DNA from: Saprospiraceae bacterium
Lineage (GTDB): Bacteria > Bacteroidota > Bacteroidia > Chitinophagales > Saprospiraceae
Assembly: GCA_020630435.1 (NCBI GenBank)
Contig: JAHDBJ010000013.1
Span: forward strand, 62,001 to 126,000
Direction: 5' to 3'
Length of the DNA: 64,000 bases
A program made the position numbers and the translations under genes. The stretch's first letter is position 1. Each line of letters starts with the position of its first letter. The notes beneath the pieces were generated by a model that saw only the letters and a list, made by a program, of their open reading frames with translations, was not told where the DNA came from and did no database searches. Of this stretch, positions 55,413 through 64,000 are shown piece by piece.

Positions 55413-56561
55413 CTATTGTCCTTTGAGTTTTCCTCTAGGAATAGATTTTTTAGGAACAGCTTTTATTGGACCATTAATTTTGAGGTCTTTCAATGATTTA
55501 AGCTGTAAGGATTTTGCACTATTCACCATTTGTACAGAGCGATTAAGATCGGCGGCTTTTAACTGTTTTTTACGGAATTTGCTTACAAGAGTCTTGGTAT
55601 CATCGGCTTTTAATTTTCCAAGCTGGACTTTTAGCGTTTTACTAGTGGAAAGGTTGGCATATTTTTTAGGCATTTTTACAGAGACAAAGCCTTCTTCTAG
55701 CTCAAAAGCTCCATGCTCTATTTTATTCTCTGGATCGTATATAGAGCGAGCTTCAAGCGGATTGGATATGCCCTCCATAAATACAACGTTTGCACCATCC
55801 ACTCCAGATAAAACATAGTCGCCTGCTAGATTTTGACTTGCTGCATTGTAGTTGCCTTTTACTTTTTCGGTGCCTACGAGTTCCATGCCATTTTTTGTTA
55901 CACGGAAAGTGGCGACTACGTGTTCACCTAAAGGAGCTGCTGTTTCATTCTCTGCTTCTTTTACTTTAAGTGTTATTGGTTTCCCTTCTTTTATACTATT
56001 AACATCTTTCATTGTAGAAGAGGTTTTAAACTTAGGTAATACTTTTAGTGAAGCATCTTTCAAATCATTATCTTTTGCTTTAGATACTACCTTAAGTTTA
56101 GAGGCATCGAAGGCTTTTACAAGTAGATCCGCAGACTTTAAAGCAGGCTTACCTTTACTCTTGGCAATGACTTTATTACCTGTTTGTTCTAATTTATTGA
56201 ATGCAGTAGAGGGGAGACTCATATTGTCCATCGTTTTTTGCCCTGTTTCATTAACTCTGTAAAAGTATCGATAGTTATTCGGTATTAAGCCTTTTAATAC
56301 TTCATCAACGGGTTTGTCGGCATAGTTTCCATTTACGGTAAAGTCTGATTTCTGATTAGCAATGTAGAGGTCAAAATGCTGTTTAGATAATGCTGTAGCT
56401 ACAGCACTAATTTTGGCATTAGAGGCTTTGATGGTTAACGTATGTTTTGAAGGATTGTACTTAGCTACGAGTGCAATAGGATTGTTTTTAAATGAATATA
56501 AAAAAACAAAACAAACTGCAATAACAGTAACTGCAATAAAAGAAATTAAATTCCTTTTCAT
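55413..56561 (-). CDS. hypothetical exported protein with STN-like N-terminus
   Basis: 382 aa. A signal or membrane anchor (6-26) precedes a region (32-105) resembling a Secretin/TonB short N-terminal domain: NAKISAVATALSKQHFDLYI and VDEVLKGLIPNNYRYFY. The rest (110-382) is Lys-rich and mostly beta-predicted, with EHVVATFRVTKNGMELVGTE. No plug or barrel follows the STN-like part. It is 49 bases upstream of the M64 gene on the same strand, so the two are probably co-transcribed. Function unknown. Confidence 0.55.
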   Translation of the reverse strand: MKRNLISFIAVTVIAVCFVFLYSFKNNPIALVAKYNPSKHTLTIKASNAKISAVATALSKQHFDLYIANQKSDFTVNGNYADKPVDEVLKGLIPNNYRYFYRVNETGQKTMDNMSLPSTAFNKLEQTGNKVIAKSKGKPALKSADLLVKAFDASKLKVVSKAKDNDLKDASLKVLPKFKTSSTMKDVNSIKEGKPITLKVKEAENETAAPLGEHVVATFRVTKNGMELVGTEKVKGNYNAASQNLAGDYVLSGVDGANVVFMEGISNPLEARSIYDPENKIEHGAFELEEGFVSVKMPKKYANLSTSKTLKVQLGKLKADDTKTLVSKFRKKQLKAADLNRSVQMVNSAKSLQLKSLKDLKINGPIKAVPKKSIPRGKLKGQ

Positions 56562-57101
56562 AATGGGTTTGGTTTTTTAGTGAATAAAATAGTTTAATTC
56601 ATAAGGTATATAAGAATACTAGCTATACGGACGTGACCGTATAGAAAATTCGTAAACTTTCTTAAGAAGGTGTAAAGTATCAGAGCTAAATAACTAGCTC
56701 AGGTTTTATACTACTAAGAGCTTGTTTTAACTCTTAGTATTAAATTATAAACACGCTTTAAATAGAGGTAAATAAAATGGTGCAATTTTCATATGAAAGG
56801 CTTTGTTTTTCATTAGGATAAATCTTTTAATTAAAAAAATTAAAAGTAGCTTATAACTGCTTTTGGGTACAAGCAGTATTGAATTTAACAGACCTAATTT
56901 GGGTATAAATTGAATGTGAAGGTATTCTTTAGAGAGTATGTTTTTTAAATACAGATACAAAATACATAAAAAAATAATGTTTTACAAGTGTTTAGTTGAT
57001 TTTATGATATTTTTTAGATATTAATATAATCTTAGTTTTAAGATTTATTTTGATATGTATATATGTCGTTTACTACAACTCAACGACAACATCGAATAAG
57101 C
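56562..57101. other. 540-base intergenic region
   Basis: Spacer between two leftward genes. It holds an 8 bp dyad at 56623-56644, a 9 bp hairpin TACTAAGAG / CTCTTAGTA at 56712-56739, and otherwise AT-rich sequence. The 71-codon leftward frame at 56745-56960 looks like chance. No known RNA was recognised. Confidence 0.4.
56623..56644. promoter_or_regulatory. perfect 8 bp dyad, possible operator
   Basis: CTATACGG and CCGTATAG flank ACGTGA, about 60-80 bases upstream of the STN-like gene start. The dyad is GC-richer than its surroundings. It could be an operator or a hairpin in the leader. Confidence 0.35.
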
Positions 57102-57845
57102 TTAGCTTTTATAGACCTTATCCAAGGCTACACGCTCAATCTGGATAACGGTATCAAAAATCTGTTCTTGTTCATTATCGGAAAGAGATTCGAATAAAGC
57201 GTCTCCTTTTTCGATAATGTCTTGACCAAGTGCGAGGGCTTGAATTTGTTGTATGGTATAAATTTCTGGGCGTTGCTGCATTTTTTGCATGAGGTGAGCC
57301 ACTATTTCTTTGACTTTTTTGACCAGTTTTCGGTCTTTCAAAGTTTCAAATAATGCCTCATTTTGTATAATGAATTGTTCTACCTCTTCACGAGGTAGTG
57401 CTTTGATGAGGGTATAAATGTCTGTTGTAGAAAAAGGTGCATCAAACTCAAGGGCTAGTACTTGGTCTTTTAGCTTGTTTTCAAATGCGGTGGCAGTTTG
57501 AAAAGACTTCAATGCTCGTAATCCTGCTTTAAGAATCTTAGGTAAATGCCGACCATATTTAAAAACTAAACTTGCAGAGTCTAGCAGAATAGGAAGCAGT
57601 TTATTGGGCTTTTTGAGGTAGGCATCTAAACTATCAAAAGCATCATTTAATTCGTTTCGCTTAGAGGGAGGAGGATAGATGTATTCCAAAAAATAATCTC
57701 GAAACGCATCAAGTCTATCTTCAGTAAAACTATCAGGTATAACATAACCTTCAAGAAGCGTATCGTATTGATAACGTTCTTTGACTGCTTTTCGATAACC
57801 TATAATAATTGCATCTAAAATCTCTTTATCTGTTGATATTTTCAT
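57102..57845 (-). CDS. hypothetical protein, all-helical
   Basis: 247 aa soluble protein, predicted almost entirely helical and rich in Leu, Lys, Glu and Asp. IDKEILDAIIIGYRKAVKER-like and YPPPSKRNELNDAFDSLDAY segments are seen, and several LxxAL stretches suggest helical repeats. No signal peptide or known motif. It is divergent from the allantoinase gene with 98 bases between. Function unknown. Confidence 0.6.
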   Translation of the reverse strand: MKISTDKEILDAIIIGYRKAVKERYQYDTLLEGYVIPDSFTEDRLDAFRDYFLEYIYPPPSKRNELNDAFDSLDAYLKKPNKLLPILLDSASLVFKYGRHLPKILKAGLRALKSFQTATAFENKLKDQVLALEFDAPFSTTDIYTLIKALPREEVEQFIIQNEALFETLKDRKLVKKVKEIVAHLMQKMQQRPEIYTIQQIQALALGQDIIEKGDALFESLSDNEQEQIFDTVIQIERVALDKVYKS

Positions 57846-57943
57846 CGAATCTTTTATTATTGCAATGTATATGGATATTGTACATAAAATGTATCCACTA
57901 GGTTCATTTTGTACCTCATTTTTTTATAATTTTAAAATTAAAG

Positions 57944-59287
57944 ATGGATTATTCGTTAATACTATATTCTGAGAAAGTTTTTATTGAAAATAAATTTCAA
58001 GCTGCTACTATTTTTATTAAAAAAAATAAAATCGTGCAAATAGAAAATAGTAGAGTGAATCTACCAGAACTTGTAGATGTCGGGAAACAGATGATTCTAC
58101 CAGGCATTATTGATGCTCATGTCCATATCAATGAACCAGGTAGAACGGATTGGGAAGGTTTTGAAACAGCAACAAAAGCAGCTATTGCAGGCGGCACAAC
58201 CACAGTTGTCGATATGCCCTTAAACTCCAGTCCAGTAACGACTACTAAAGAAAGTTTTGACAAAAAACTAGTAGCTAGCCAAGGGAAGTTATATGCGAAC
58301 TGCGGATTTTGGGGCGGCGTTGTGCCTAGTAATGCAGCCGATTTAACAGAAATATTGGAAAGTGGTGTACTCGGCATTAAAGCATTTTTGACCCATTCAG
58401 GAATAGATGAATTCCCCAATGTAACTAGGGAAGATTTAGAAAAGGCTATGCCACAAATTGCAGCATATAATTTACCGCTTTTAGTGCATTGTGAATTAGA
58501 AAGTCCTACTCCTGCGATTGAACAATTAAAGGCAAACCCTAGATCCTATACAGCCTATTTAGCGTCTAGACCAAAATCTTGGGAAAATGAGGCAATAGTT
58601 ATGATGATAGAACTTTGTAGACGATACAATTGTAAAACGCATATTGTACACGTTTCTTCAGGAGAAGCACTAGAAAAAATAGCCAATGCTAAGGCGGAAG
58701 GACTACCATTGACTGCCGAAACTTGTCCTCAATATCTTTTTTTCAATGCTGAAAATATAGAAGATGGAGATACAAGATTTAAATGTGCCCCTCCTATTCG
58801 AGAAGCGGCAAACAATGAAGAACTTTGGAAAGCATTGAGTAATGGTGTTTTAGATTTTATAACAACGGATCATTCGCCTGCACCATCTAAAATCAAAGAG
58901 ATTGATACAGGTAATTTTTATAAGGCTTGGGGAGGGATTGCAGGATTACAGTTTTTATTATCCAGTATTTGGACAAAGGCAAGAGAACGTAATATACCTT
59001 TAGAAAAAATCATTCCTATGCTAACTACGAAACCCGCAGGACTAGCAGGGCTAGATTCCTATAAAGGTGAAATTAGTGAAGGATATGATGCTGACCTTGT
59101 CGTATTTGATCCTGATGTTTCTTTTGAAGTGAAACAAGAAAATATTCTACACAAACATAAAGTTACGCCCTATATAGGGCAGTCTTTATATGGTAAAGTT
59201 TTACAAACATACATTAATGGAAAATTAGCTTTTGAGGGAGAAAGTATAATACATTCTCCATTTGGAAAAACAATTTTAGGATGTTAG
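57944..59287 (+). CDS. allB: allantoinase
   Basis: 447 aa amidohydrolase of the dihydroorotase superfamily. Metal ligands are in IDAHVHINEPGRTDWEG (about 58-74), the carboxylated Lys is in LGIKAFLTHSG (about 142-152), LLVHCELE (about 180) and THIVHVSSGEA (about 231) supply His, and TTDHSPAP the Asp. This pattern and length fit allantoinase, which opens allantoin to allantoate; a hydantoinase or dihydroorotase is less likely given allC and allE about 5 kb upstream. The stop overlaps the convergent barrel gene by four bases. Confidence 0.9.
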   Translation: MDYSLILYSEKVFIENKFQAATIFIKKNKIVQIENSRVNLPELVDVGKQMILPGIIDAHVHINEPGRTDWEGFETATKAAIAGGTTTVVDMPLNSSPVTTTKESFDKKLVASQGKLYANCGFWGGVVPSNAADLTEILESGVLGIKAFLTHSGIDEFPNVTREDLEKAMPQIAAYNLPLLVHCELESPTPAIEQLKANPRSYTAYLASRPKSWENEAIVMMIELCRRYNCKTHIVHVSSGEALEKIANAKAEGLPLTAETCPQYLFFNAENIEDGDTRFKCAPPIREAANNEELWKALSNGVLDFITTDHSPAPSKIKEIDTGNFYKAWGGIAGLQFLLSSIWTKARERNIPLEKIIPMLTTKPAGLAGLDSYKGEISEGYDADLVVFDPDVSFEVKQENILHKHKVTPYIGQSLYGKVLQTYINGKLAFEGESIIHSPFGKTILGC

Positions 59288-61089
59288 AAATCATTATTTC
59301 GATTGCCAATATTCATCCGTACGCCACCACCGATAAAGTTAGTAGTAGAGGAACGGGCATCAAGTTCGCTATCTTTTTTTCGATATAAATAATGTAACTC
59401 AATGTAAGTATTATGCCAGATTTGATAACTGGCATCCAAACCTGCTAAAAGCTGTTTGGTAGCGACACCTTGTCCTAGTTGGTGTCCATAGTTTCCTAAT
59501 CGAGTAACATTGGGTAATAAGATATTATTCCCATAATTATTATCGTCATCTTCTCCGTAGTCAGCATAAATAACTCTTGTGTCGATTGTTAATTTTTTAA
59601 TAGGCTGATAACGAAGTTTGAAGATATATTCTTTAAAATTTGCTCCTAGTGGGTGGGCAAGAGCTTGATTATAATGAGCATAGTTGGAAGATGAATCTCT
59701 ATGCGTATATATGAAAGGACGTGCCATATTGAATTCTACTTGAGCATCTAGGTGGTCAATTCCAGCAACATCAATATATTTGAGCCCAGCTTGTACTGCC
59801 CATTTATTGCCCCACCAGTCATTTCCTTCTGAAAAAAGCTCATCGAATTTGAATTCATCTAAGACAAATTGACCATAGAGCGAAAAGCGTTTGAGGAAAT
59901 CCCAGCGAACATCTACTCCCGCAAGGACGTTATCGGCACTCCCGATCATTTGTTCTACGACACGATATAAAATTATAGGGTTTAGATATTGTAATTCAAA
60001 GTTATTATTCCGTGAAAAAACAACCGTTTCAAAAAGCCCTACGTTTAAATTGGGAAGTATATCAACACTCAAATGGTGGGTCGCCATATATTTTTTTCCT
60101 AGGAGGTTATCACTTTTTCTATCTCTATTCCCTTCGGCAGACAATTCGGCATAAAGGTTTTGATATTGAAATCTTCCTAGCCGCCAATTGAATTTCATGT
60201 ATAAATAGTTTGTCGCAAAGTCTGATAGAATCAAAGAACGATAACCATTGCCGATGAAATGTTGTCCATGTCCAAATTGGAATTGAAAATGAGGCGTTAA
60301 ATTAAAACCAATATGTCCTTGACCATTGAGAAAGTCATAACCATTGGTAATATTAAAAACAGAACTTTCAAAATCTTTAAAGAAACTACCTCCAGGAACA
60401 GCATTGTCTCTTTGGACTCTGTCCGTAACATAGTTTGGAAATCGAGCCTGTGTTTCTAAAATATTAGCAGAAAACCATATTCGGTCATCCACGACACCAC
60501 GTAATCTTAGACCTCTTTGATTGAAGAAATTTAATTCTTCTTCGTTTTGTTCTTTACTAATTTTAAAATTTATGATGGGATTGATTCTAAGCTTGAAGTA
60601 TGGCTGATTGAGTTCGAATAAGTTAGCAGGCGTTTTATAGAAGGTATTTAAAATGGGTTTCTTGGTATAAATGTATTTATCGCTTTCTTCTACATTTACA
60701 TAATCTCGTCTTTTTTCTAGGGTATAAAAAGTTTTTGTACTATCAATGTAGACTTTTTCATGCATACGTTGGTTTTTCCCTCCAATTATTGTTGTAGGAA
60801 TATCTAAAACATCCAACCACTCGTTATTATCTTTATATACCCAATATAAATCAACTCTATCTTTAGAAGAAATAAAGACACTAGCTGTATCCATCATTAG
60901 GGCGTATTTTGCGACATCTCCTCTAGTATAAAACTTTAGGCTACTATGAAAAGGGGAGGCTATTCCAGTTTTTATTTTGATCCTATCCATGATATGATAG
61001 GCATCATTGCCTAGAGGGACTTCCGTTCCTTGGGCGTGGAGGAAGTAGGTATAAAGTAGGGTAAGGACAAGAAGGATAACTTTTCTCAT
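59284..61089 (-). CDS. outer-membrane beta-barrel protein, RemB/Wzi-like
   Basis: 601 aa with signal peptide (1-19). The N-terminal part has GNDAYHIMDRIKIKTGIASP and HSSLKFYTRGDVAKYALMMD. The rest is alternating beta strands with FQFGHGQHFIGNGYRSLILS, DVRWDFLKRFSLYGQFVLDE and a final RSSTTNFIGGGVRMNIGNR. The arrangement resembles Bacteroidota gliding-motility protein RemB and the capsule-assembly Wzi barrel. It may bind or export surface polysaccharide. The exact role is inference. Confidence 0.72.
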   Translation of the reverse strand: MRKVILLVLTLLYTYFLHAQGTEVPLGNDAYHIMDRIKIKTGIASPFHSSLKFYTRGDVAKYALMMDTASVFISSKDRVDLYWVYKDNNEWLDVLDIPTTIIGGKNQRMHEKVYIDSTKTFYTLEKRRDYVNVEESDKYIYTKKPILNTFYKTPANLFELNQPYFKLRINPIINFKISKEQNEEELNFFNQRGLRLRGVVDDRIWFSANILETQARFPNYVTDRVQRDNAVPGGSFFKDFESSVFNITNGYDFLNGQGHIGFNLTPHFQFQFGHGQHFIGNGYRSLILSDFATNYLYMKFNWRLGRFQYQNLYAELSAEGNRDRKSDNLLGKKYMATHHLSVDILPNLNVGLFETVVFSRNNNFELQYLNPIILYRVVEQMIGSADNVLAGVDVRWDFLKRFSLYGQFVLDEFKFDELFSEGNDWWGNKWAVQAGLKYIDVAGIDHLDAQVEFNMARPFIYTHRDSSSNYAHYNQALAHPLGANFKEYIFKLRYQPIKKLTIDTRVIYADYGEDDDNNYGNNILLPNVTRLGNYGHQLGQGVATKQLLAGLDASYQIWHNTYIELHYLYRKKDSELDARSSTTNFIGGGVRMNIGNRNNDF

Positions 61090-61149
61090 GTATAAAAAGT
61101 GTTGAAAATAGTTTTAGGAACAATCAAAAATAAGTTGTTTTTTGACCAA

Positions 61150-61186
61150 AAGAAAAAGAACTTCTTCATAAAAAATCAGAAGAAGT
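61150..61186 (-). terminator. terminator of hscA
   Basis: Read leftward, ACTTCTTC pairs with GAAGAAGT (plus 61160-61167 and 61179-61186), then TTCTTTTTCTTTT. It lies about 80 bases past the hscA stop. Confidence 0.7.
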
Positions 61187-61265
61187 GCAAATTTAGAAGT
61201 TTTGCTATGAATCGAGTTAATTTTTATGATGTTAAAAAGACAAAAGCGAAAAAAAGCTATTTATT

Positions 61266-63125
61266 TTAACTTAATTTTTTGCCTCTTATCGCATTGGCTA
61301 TATTAAAATCCATGGCTCTTTCTGCTAGGGGGCGAGTATACTCGTTAAGTTCTTCCATTGCTTTATTTATAGCATCTTTATCATTCCCTTTTACGCTTTC
61401 TTTTAAAGTATCATTTAAGGTAATGGTTCTCTCCTTTTCCTCATCACTTAGGATAGTTGCATTTTGTGTAAGAAACTTATCGGCAGATAAGATGATATTT
61501 TGGGCTTCATTACGTGCTTCAAGGAGTACCCTTGTTTTCATATCGCTCTCTGCGTTTTGGATAGAATCTAGTAGCATTGTTGCCATTGTTTCTTCATCAA
61601 TTCCATAAGAGGGTTTTACTTCAATTTCTTGCTCTAAATTAGAGCGCAACTCTCTAGCTCGAACCCTTAAAATACCGTCGGCGTTTAATATAAATTGAAT
61701 ATCAATCTTAGGCAATCCAGCAGGCATCGGGGGAATATCTCTCAAGATAAATTCGCCTAATTTTCGGTTGTTTTCTACCAAATCTCGTTCTCCTTGATAG
61801 ACAGCAATTTTGAGATTTTTTTGACCATCTACAGAAGTCGTGTATTGTCGCCCTGCTTTTGTTGGGATTTTAGAATTTCTAGGAATGATACTGTCCATCA
61901 ACCCTCCTACGGTTTCAATGCCCAATGATAAAGGGGTTATATCCAAGAGTAGAATGTCTTTTTGGTTGCCTGCTAAAACATCGGCTTGAATAGCTGCTCC
62001 CAAAGCAACAACCTCATCTGGATTGAGCTTATCATAAACTTCTTGATTAAAAAAATTAGAGACAGTTTTTTTAACCAAAGGAACACGTGTAGAACCACCT
62101 ACCATCACAATATGATCGATGTCACTAACTTTTAGACCAGCATCCTCAAGTGCATTTTGACAGGCAGTCATCGTTTTTTCTACTAGAGGAGCAATTAAGT
62201 GTTCAAATTCTTCTTTTGTGATAGCACAGTCTAGGTTATCAACTTTCTGATTAAAAGAATCAGTTGTAGACAATGCCTTTTTGGCGGCTTCTGCTGCTAG
62301 ACGTACGGTTTGACTTAAACTTTTATTTTTATTAAAAATATGTTTATCTAAATTATTTTTTTCTACCCAAAAATCAATAATGGCTCTATCAAAATCGTCT
62401 CCTCCTAAAAAGGTGTCCCCATTGGTAGATAGTACCTCAAAAATACCATCATGAATTTCTAAAATCGAAATATCGAAAGTACCACCACCTAAATCGTAAA
62501 TGGCAATTTTTTGGGCTTTTTCTCCTTGTAGTCCAATACCATAAGCTAAACTGGCGGCAGTAGGTTCGTTAACAATTCGAAGCACGTCCAAACCCGCCAG
62601 TTTTCCAGCATCTCTAGTGGCTTGACGTTGAGCATCATTAAAGTAAGCAGGTACTGTAATAACGGCTTTAAATACAGTAGCCTTTAATTCATTTTCAACG
62701 CTTTCTTTTAGTTCTTTTAAAATGAAAGCAGAGAGTTCTATAGGAGTATAAAATTTATTTTTGACTCTTATTTTTACTAAACTGTCGTTGTCTTCTTCTA
62801 TGATTTTATAACCAAAATAATCGTTGTATTTATCTAGATCTTTGTACGATTTTCCCATTAATCTTTTAATGGAATAGATGGTGTTCTCAGGGTTTTGGAT
62901 CAGTTGTTTTTTGGCAGCATCACCGACTAAGATTTGTTCATTTTCTGTAAAATGAATGATTGATGGAATCAATGTATTCTTGCCTGTTTTGTCTTTAACA
63001 GCTATGGCATTGCCGGCCTTGATATAGGCGACAAGACTATTGGTTGTACCCAAGTCAATTCCGACAATTATATCCGCTTGTTTATTTGCTTTTCCCTCTT
63101 TTAGATTAATTGATATTTTAGCCAT
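61266..63125 (-). CDS. hscA: Hsp70-family Fe-S assembly chaperone HscA
   Basis: 619 aa. The Hsp70 ATPase domain has IVGIDLGTTNSLVAYI (20-35), YDLGGGTFDISIL and VGGSTRVPLVKK. The substrate-binding domain follows from about 385 (LLLDITPLSLGIETVGG). The extended N-terminus (KISINLKEGKANKQADI) before the ATPase core and the shorter lidded C-terminus without the DnaK acidic tail point to HscA rather than DnaK. HscA passes Fe-S clusters from IscU. The hscB and isc partners are not in the window. Confidence 0.88.
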   Translation of the reverse strand: MAKISINLKEGKANKQADIIVGIDLGTTNSLVAYIKAGNAIAVKDKTGKNTLIPSIIHFTENEQILVGDAAKKQLIQNPENTIYSIKRLMGKSYKDLDKYNDYFGYKIIEEDNDSLVKIRVKNKFYTPIELSAFILKELKESVENELKATVFKAVITVPAYFNDAQRQATRDAGKLAGLDVLRIVNEPTAASLAYGIGLQGEKAQKIAIYDLGGGTFDISILEIHDGIFEVLSTNGDTFLGGDDFDRAIIDFWVEKNNLDKHIFNKNKSLSQTVRLAAEAAKKALSTTDSFNQKVDNLDCAITKEEFEHLIAPLVEKTMTACQNALEDAGLKVSDIDHIVMVGGSTRVPLVKKTVSNFFNQEVYDKLNPDEVVALGAAIQADVLAGNQKDILLLDITPLSLGIETVGGLMDSIIPRNSKIPTKAGRQYTTSVDGQKNLKIAVYQGERDLVENNRKLGEFILRDIPPMPAGLPKIDIQFILNADGILRVRARELRSNLEQEIEVKPSYGIDEETMATMLLDSIQNAESDMKTRVLLEARNEAQNIILSADKFLTQNATILSDEEKERTITLNDTLKESVKGNDKDAINKAMEELNEYTRPLAERAMDFNIANAIRGKKLS

Positions 63126-63354
63126 TGTGCTGGATTATATTTTTTAATTCTTCTTTTAAATAAAAACACAAAAATATAAAAAAGGATGAGTAGTGAGATG
63201 TTAAAGATAAGATGAATTCTTTGTTAAGTTTTGGGTGTAACTTTTAGGCTTTGGAACTTTTTTGTAATTTAATTTCGTTATCAACGTGACAACTATTTAA
63301 ATAATGGGGAGATTAGTTTGTTAAACAATACTAATTTCTTTAAAACCAAACACG

Positions 63355-63825
63355 ATGAACTGGCGAAAACTAAATGGTGAAAAGATTAAACTACCAATCA
63401 AGAAAGCTGTAGAAGATACCATTCTTCGAGAAACAGCTCTAGGACACAAGCTAAAGGTATGTATTGGAACGGATTCTCAAAAAAGGGGAGATGTGGTTGA
63501 GTTTGCGACAGTCATCGTTTTCCTACGTGAGAAGAAGGGAGGGTTTATGTACATTAGTAATAGCCGAATGGAAAAGCCGATGGGTATCCGTGAACGTATG
63601 ATTCTAGAAGTAGGCAAATCTGTTGAGATTGCTTATGCACTTTGTGACCTGCTAGACAAGCATAATGTAGAACTGGAAGTTCACGCAGACATCAATACAG
63701 ATCCACACTTCAAGTCTAACGTTGCACTACGTGAAGCGATGGGATACATCCTTGGAATGGGCTTTGTATTCAAAGCAAAACCAGACGCATTTGCGAGTTC
63801 TAGTTGTGCAGACAAGATGGTCTAG
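63355..63825 (+). CDS. YkuK-like (DUF458) RNase H-fold protein
   Basis: 156 aa. VCIGTDSQKRGDVVEFATVI holds the first acidic residue of an RNase H-like fold, and VHADINTDPHFKSNV and FKAKPDAFASSSCADKMV are conserved near the end. The pattern fits the YkuK/DUF458 family (PF04308-like), whose activity has not been established to my knowledge. GC content is slightly higher than the flanks. It is divergent from hscA. Confidence 0.8.
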   Translation: MNWRKLNGEKIKLPIKKAVEDTILRETALGHKLKVCIGTDSQKRGDVVEFATVIVFLREKKGGFMYISNSRMEKPMGIRERMILEVGKSVEIAYALCDLLDKHNVELEVHADINTDPHFKSNVALREAMGYILGMGFVFKAKPDAFASSSCADKMV

Positions 63826-63924
63826 CGACCTATTTTTTACAAATAAATATATTAAAACACTTAAGTACTCAGACACATTTATTAATGGTTTATAGAACTA
63901 TCTTTTTACGCTATTTTTCCTTTA

Positions 63925-63959
63925 AAAATCCTTCAATAACCCTGCTATTAAAGGATTTT
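63925..63959. terminator. possible terminator after the YkuK-like gene
   Basis: AAAATCCTT (63925-63933) pairs with AAGGATTTT (63951-63959) around a 17-base loop, 99 bases past the stop. The T-run is only the arm itself, so the assignment is tentative. Confidence 0.4.
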
Positions 63960-64000
63960 GAAAGAAAAACTATCGAAAAAATCTTAGCCCTATAATTCTA

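Noticed and set aside
56745..56960. 71-codon leftward frame in the spacer upstream of the STN-like gene
   Set aside because: Composition is that of AT-rich non-coding DNA (long Leu/Ile/Phe/Lys runs), with no recognisable motif.
63804..63995. 63-codon frame overlapping and following the YkuK-like gene
   Set aside because: It begins inside the previous gene in another frame and has no protein-like pattern; it runs across the possible terminator.
1..64000. CRISPR arrays, tRNAs, rRNAs, prophage or complete insertion sequences
   Set aside because: No regularly spaced repeats, no tRNA T-loop and cloverleaf combination, and no transposase, integrase or phage structural genes were seen.

Overview
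The window is a 64 kb stretch of an AT-rich, gene-dense chromosome from a member of the Bacteroidota. The grounds are a type IX secretion (type B) sorting domain, a RemB-like outer-membrane protein, a TonB-dependent receptor with a carboxypeptidase-like plug, a bacillithiol deacetylase, a mevalonate kinase, a DUF5606 protein, TAnnTTTG-type promoter elements and few Shine-Dalgarno sequences. The AsnRS insertion and overall gene style fit the Saprospiria-like marine lineages, but this placement is a guess. No tRNA, rRNA, CRISPR array, prophage or intact insertion sequence was recognised.

Layout. 1-6.8 kb: end of an unknown gene, a TIR-domain membrane protein, metX under a SAM riboswitch, a lipid kinase, a GH25 lysozyme lipoprotein, an ECF sigma factor and a mevalonate kinase-like GHMP kinase. 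6.9-10.2 kb: the most interesting region. Two tandem leader peptides carrying runs of five and four cysteine codons, each followed by a hairpin terminator, precede an operon for cysteine synthase, a JAMM protease, a CysO-like sulfur carrier and a MoeZ-like activating enzyme. 10.4-18.2 kb: two DUF2459 paralogues, a BCCT transporter, metH and a 2-hydroxyacid dehydrogenase. 18.4-21.2 kb: acpP-fabF-rnc. 21.2-33.3 kb: a glycosyltransferase, an MsbA-like ABC exporter, a lipoprotein, rplT-rpmI, a large amidase, an esterase, a degenerate EEP-fold protein, dgkA and an HtrA protease. 33.5-40.7 kb: a rhodanese lipoprotein, asnS, a DUF5606 gene, hemC, a beta-CASP hydrolase, purine nucleoside phosphorylase, bshB1 and a flavin reductase. 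40.7-50.4 kb: a giant T9SS cargo protein, a SCO/cytochrome/ChaN group and a TonB receptor. 50.5-59.3 kb: allantoate amidohydrolase, ureidoglycine aminohydrolase and allantoinase, interrupted by an M64-like peptidase and hypothetical genes. 59.3-64 kb: a RemB-like barrel, HscA and a YkuK-like protein.

How the genes work together. The 6.9-10.2 kb operon looks like a protein-thiocarboxylate cysteine pathway: MoeZ activates and sulfurates the carrier, the PLP enzyme loads the amino-acid acceptor, and the JAMM protease releases cysteine. The leaders would let the cell read out cysteine supply by ribosome stalling at Cys codons. For both leaders I find antiterminator helices beginning at or next to the leader stop codon that compete with the terminator stem. 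The carrier ends in Gly-Gly-Ile-Ile rather than Gly-Gly, so it probably needs trimming before activation. MetX and MetH are two further sulfur amino-acid steps; metX is controlled by a SAM riboswitch whose closing helix lies just upstream of its start codon.

A second structural observation is a repeat of about 90 bp with near-perfect 20 bp inverted ends, present twice in opposite orientation (22.9 and 30.1 kb) with a possible solo end at 17.1 kb. It resembles a MITE or a mobile structured element.
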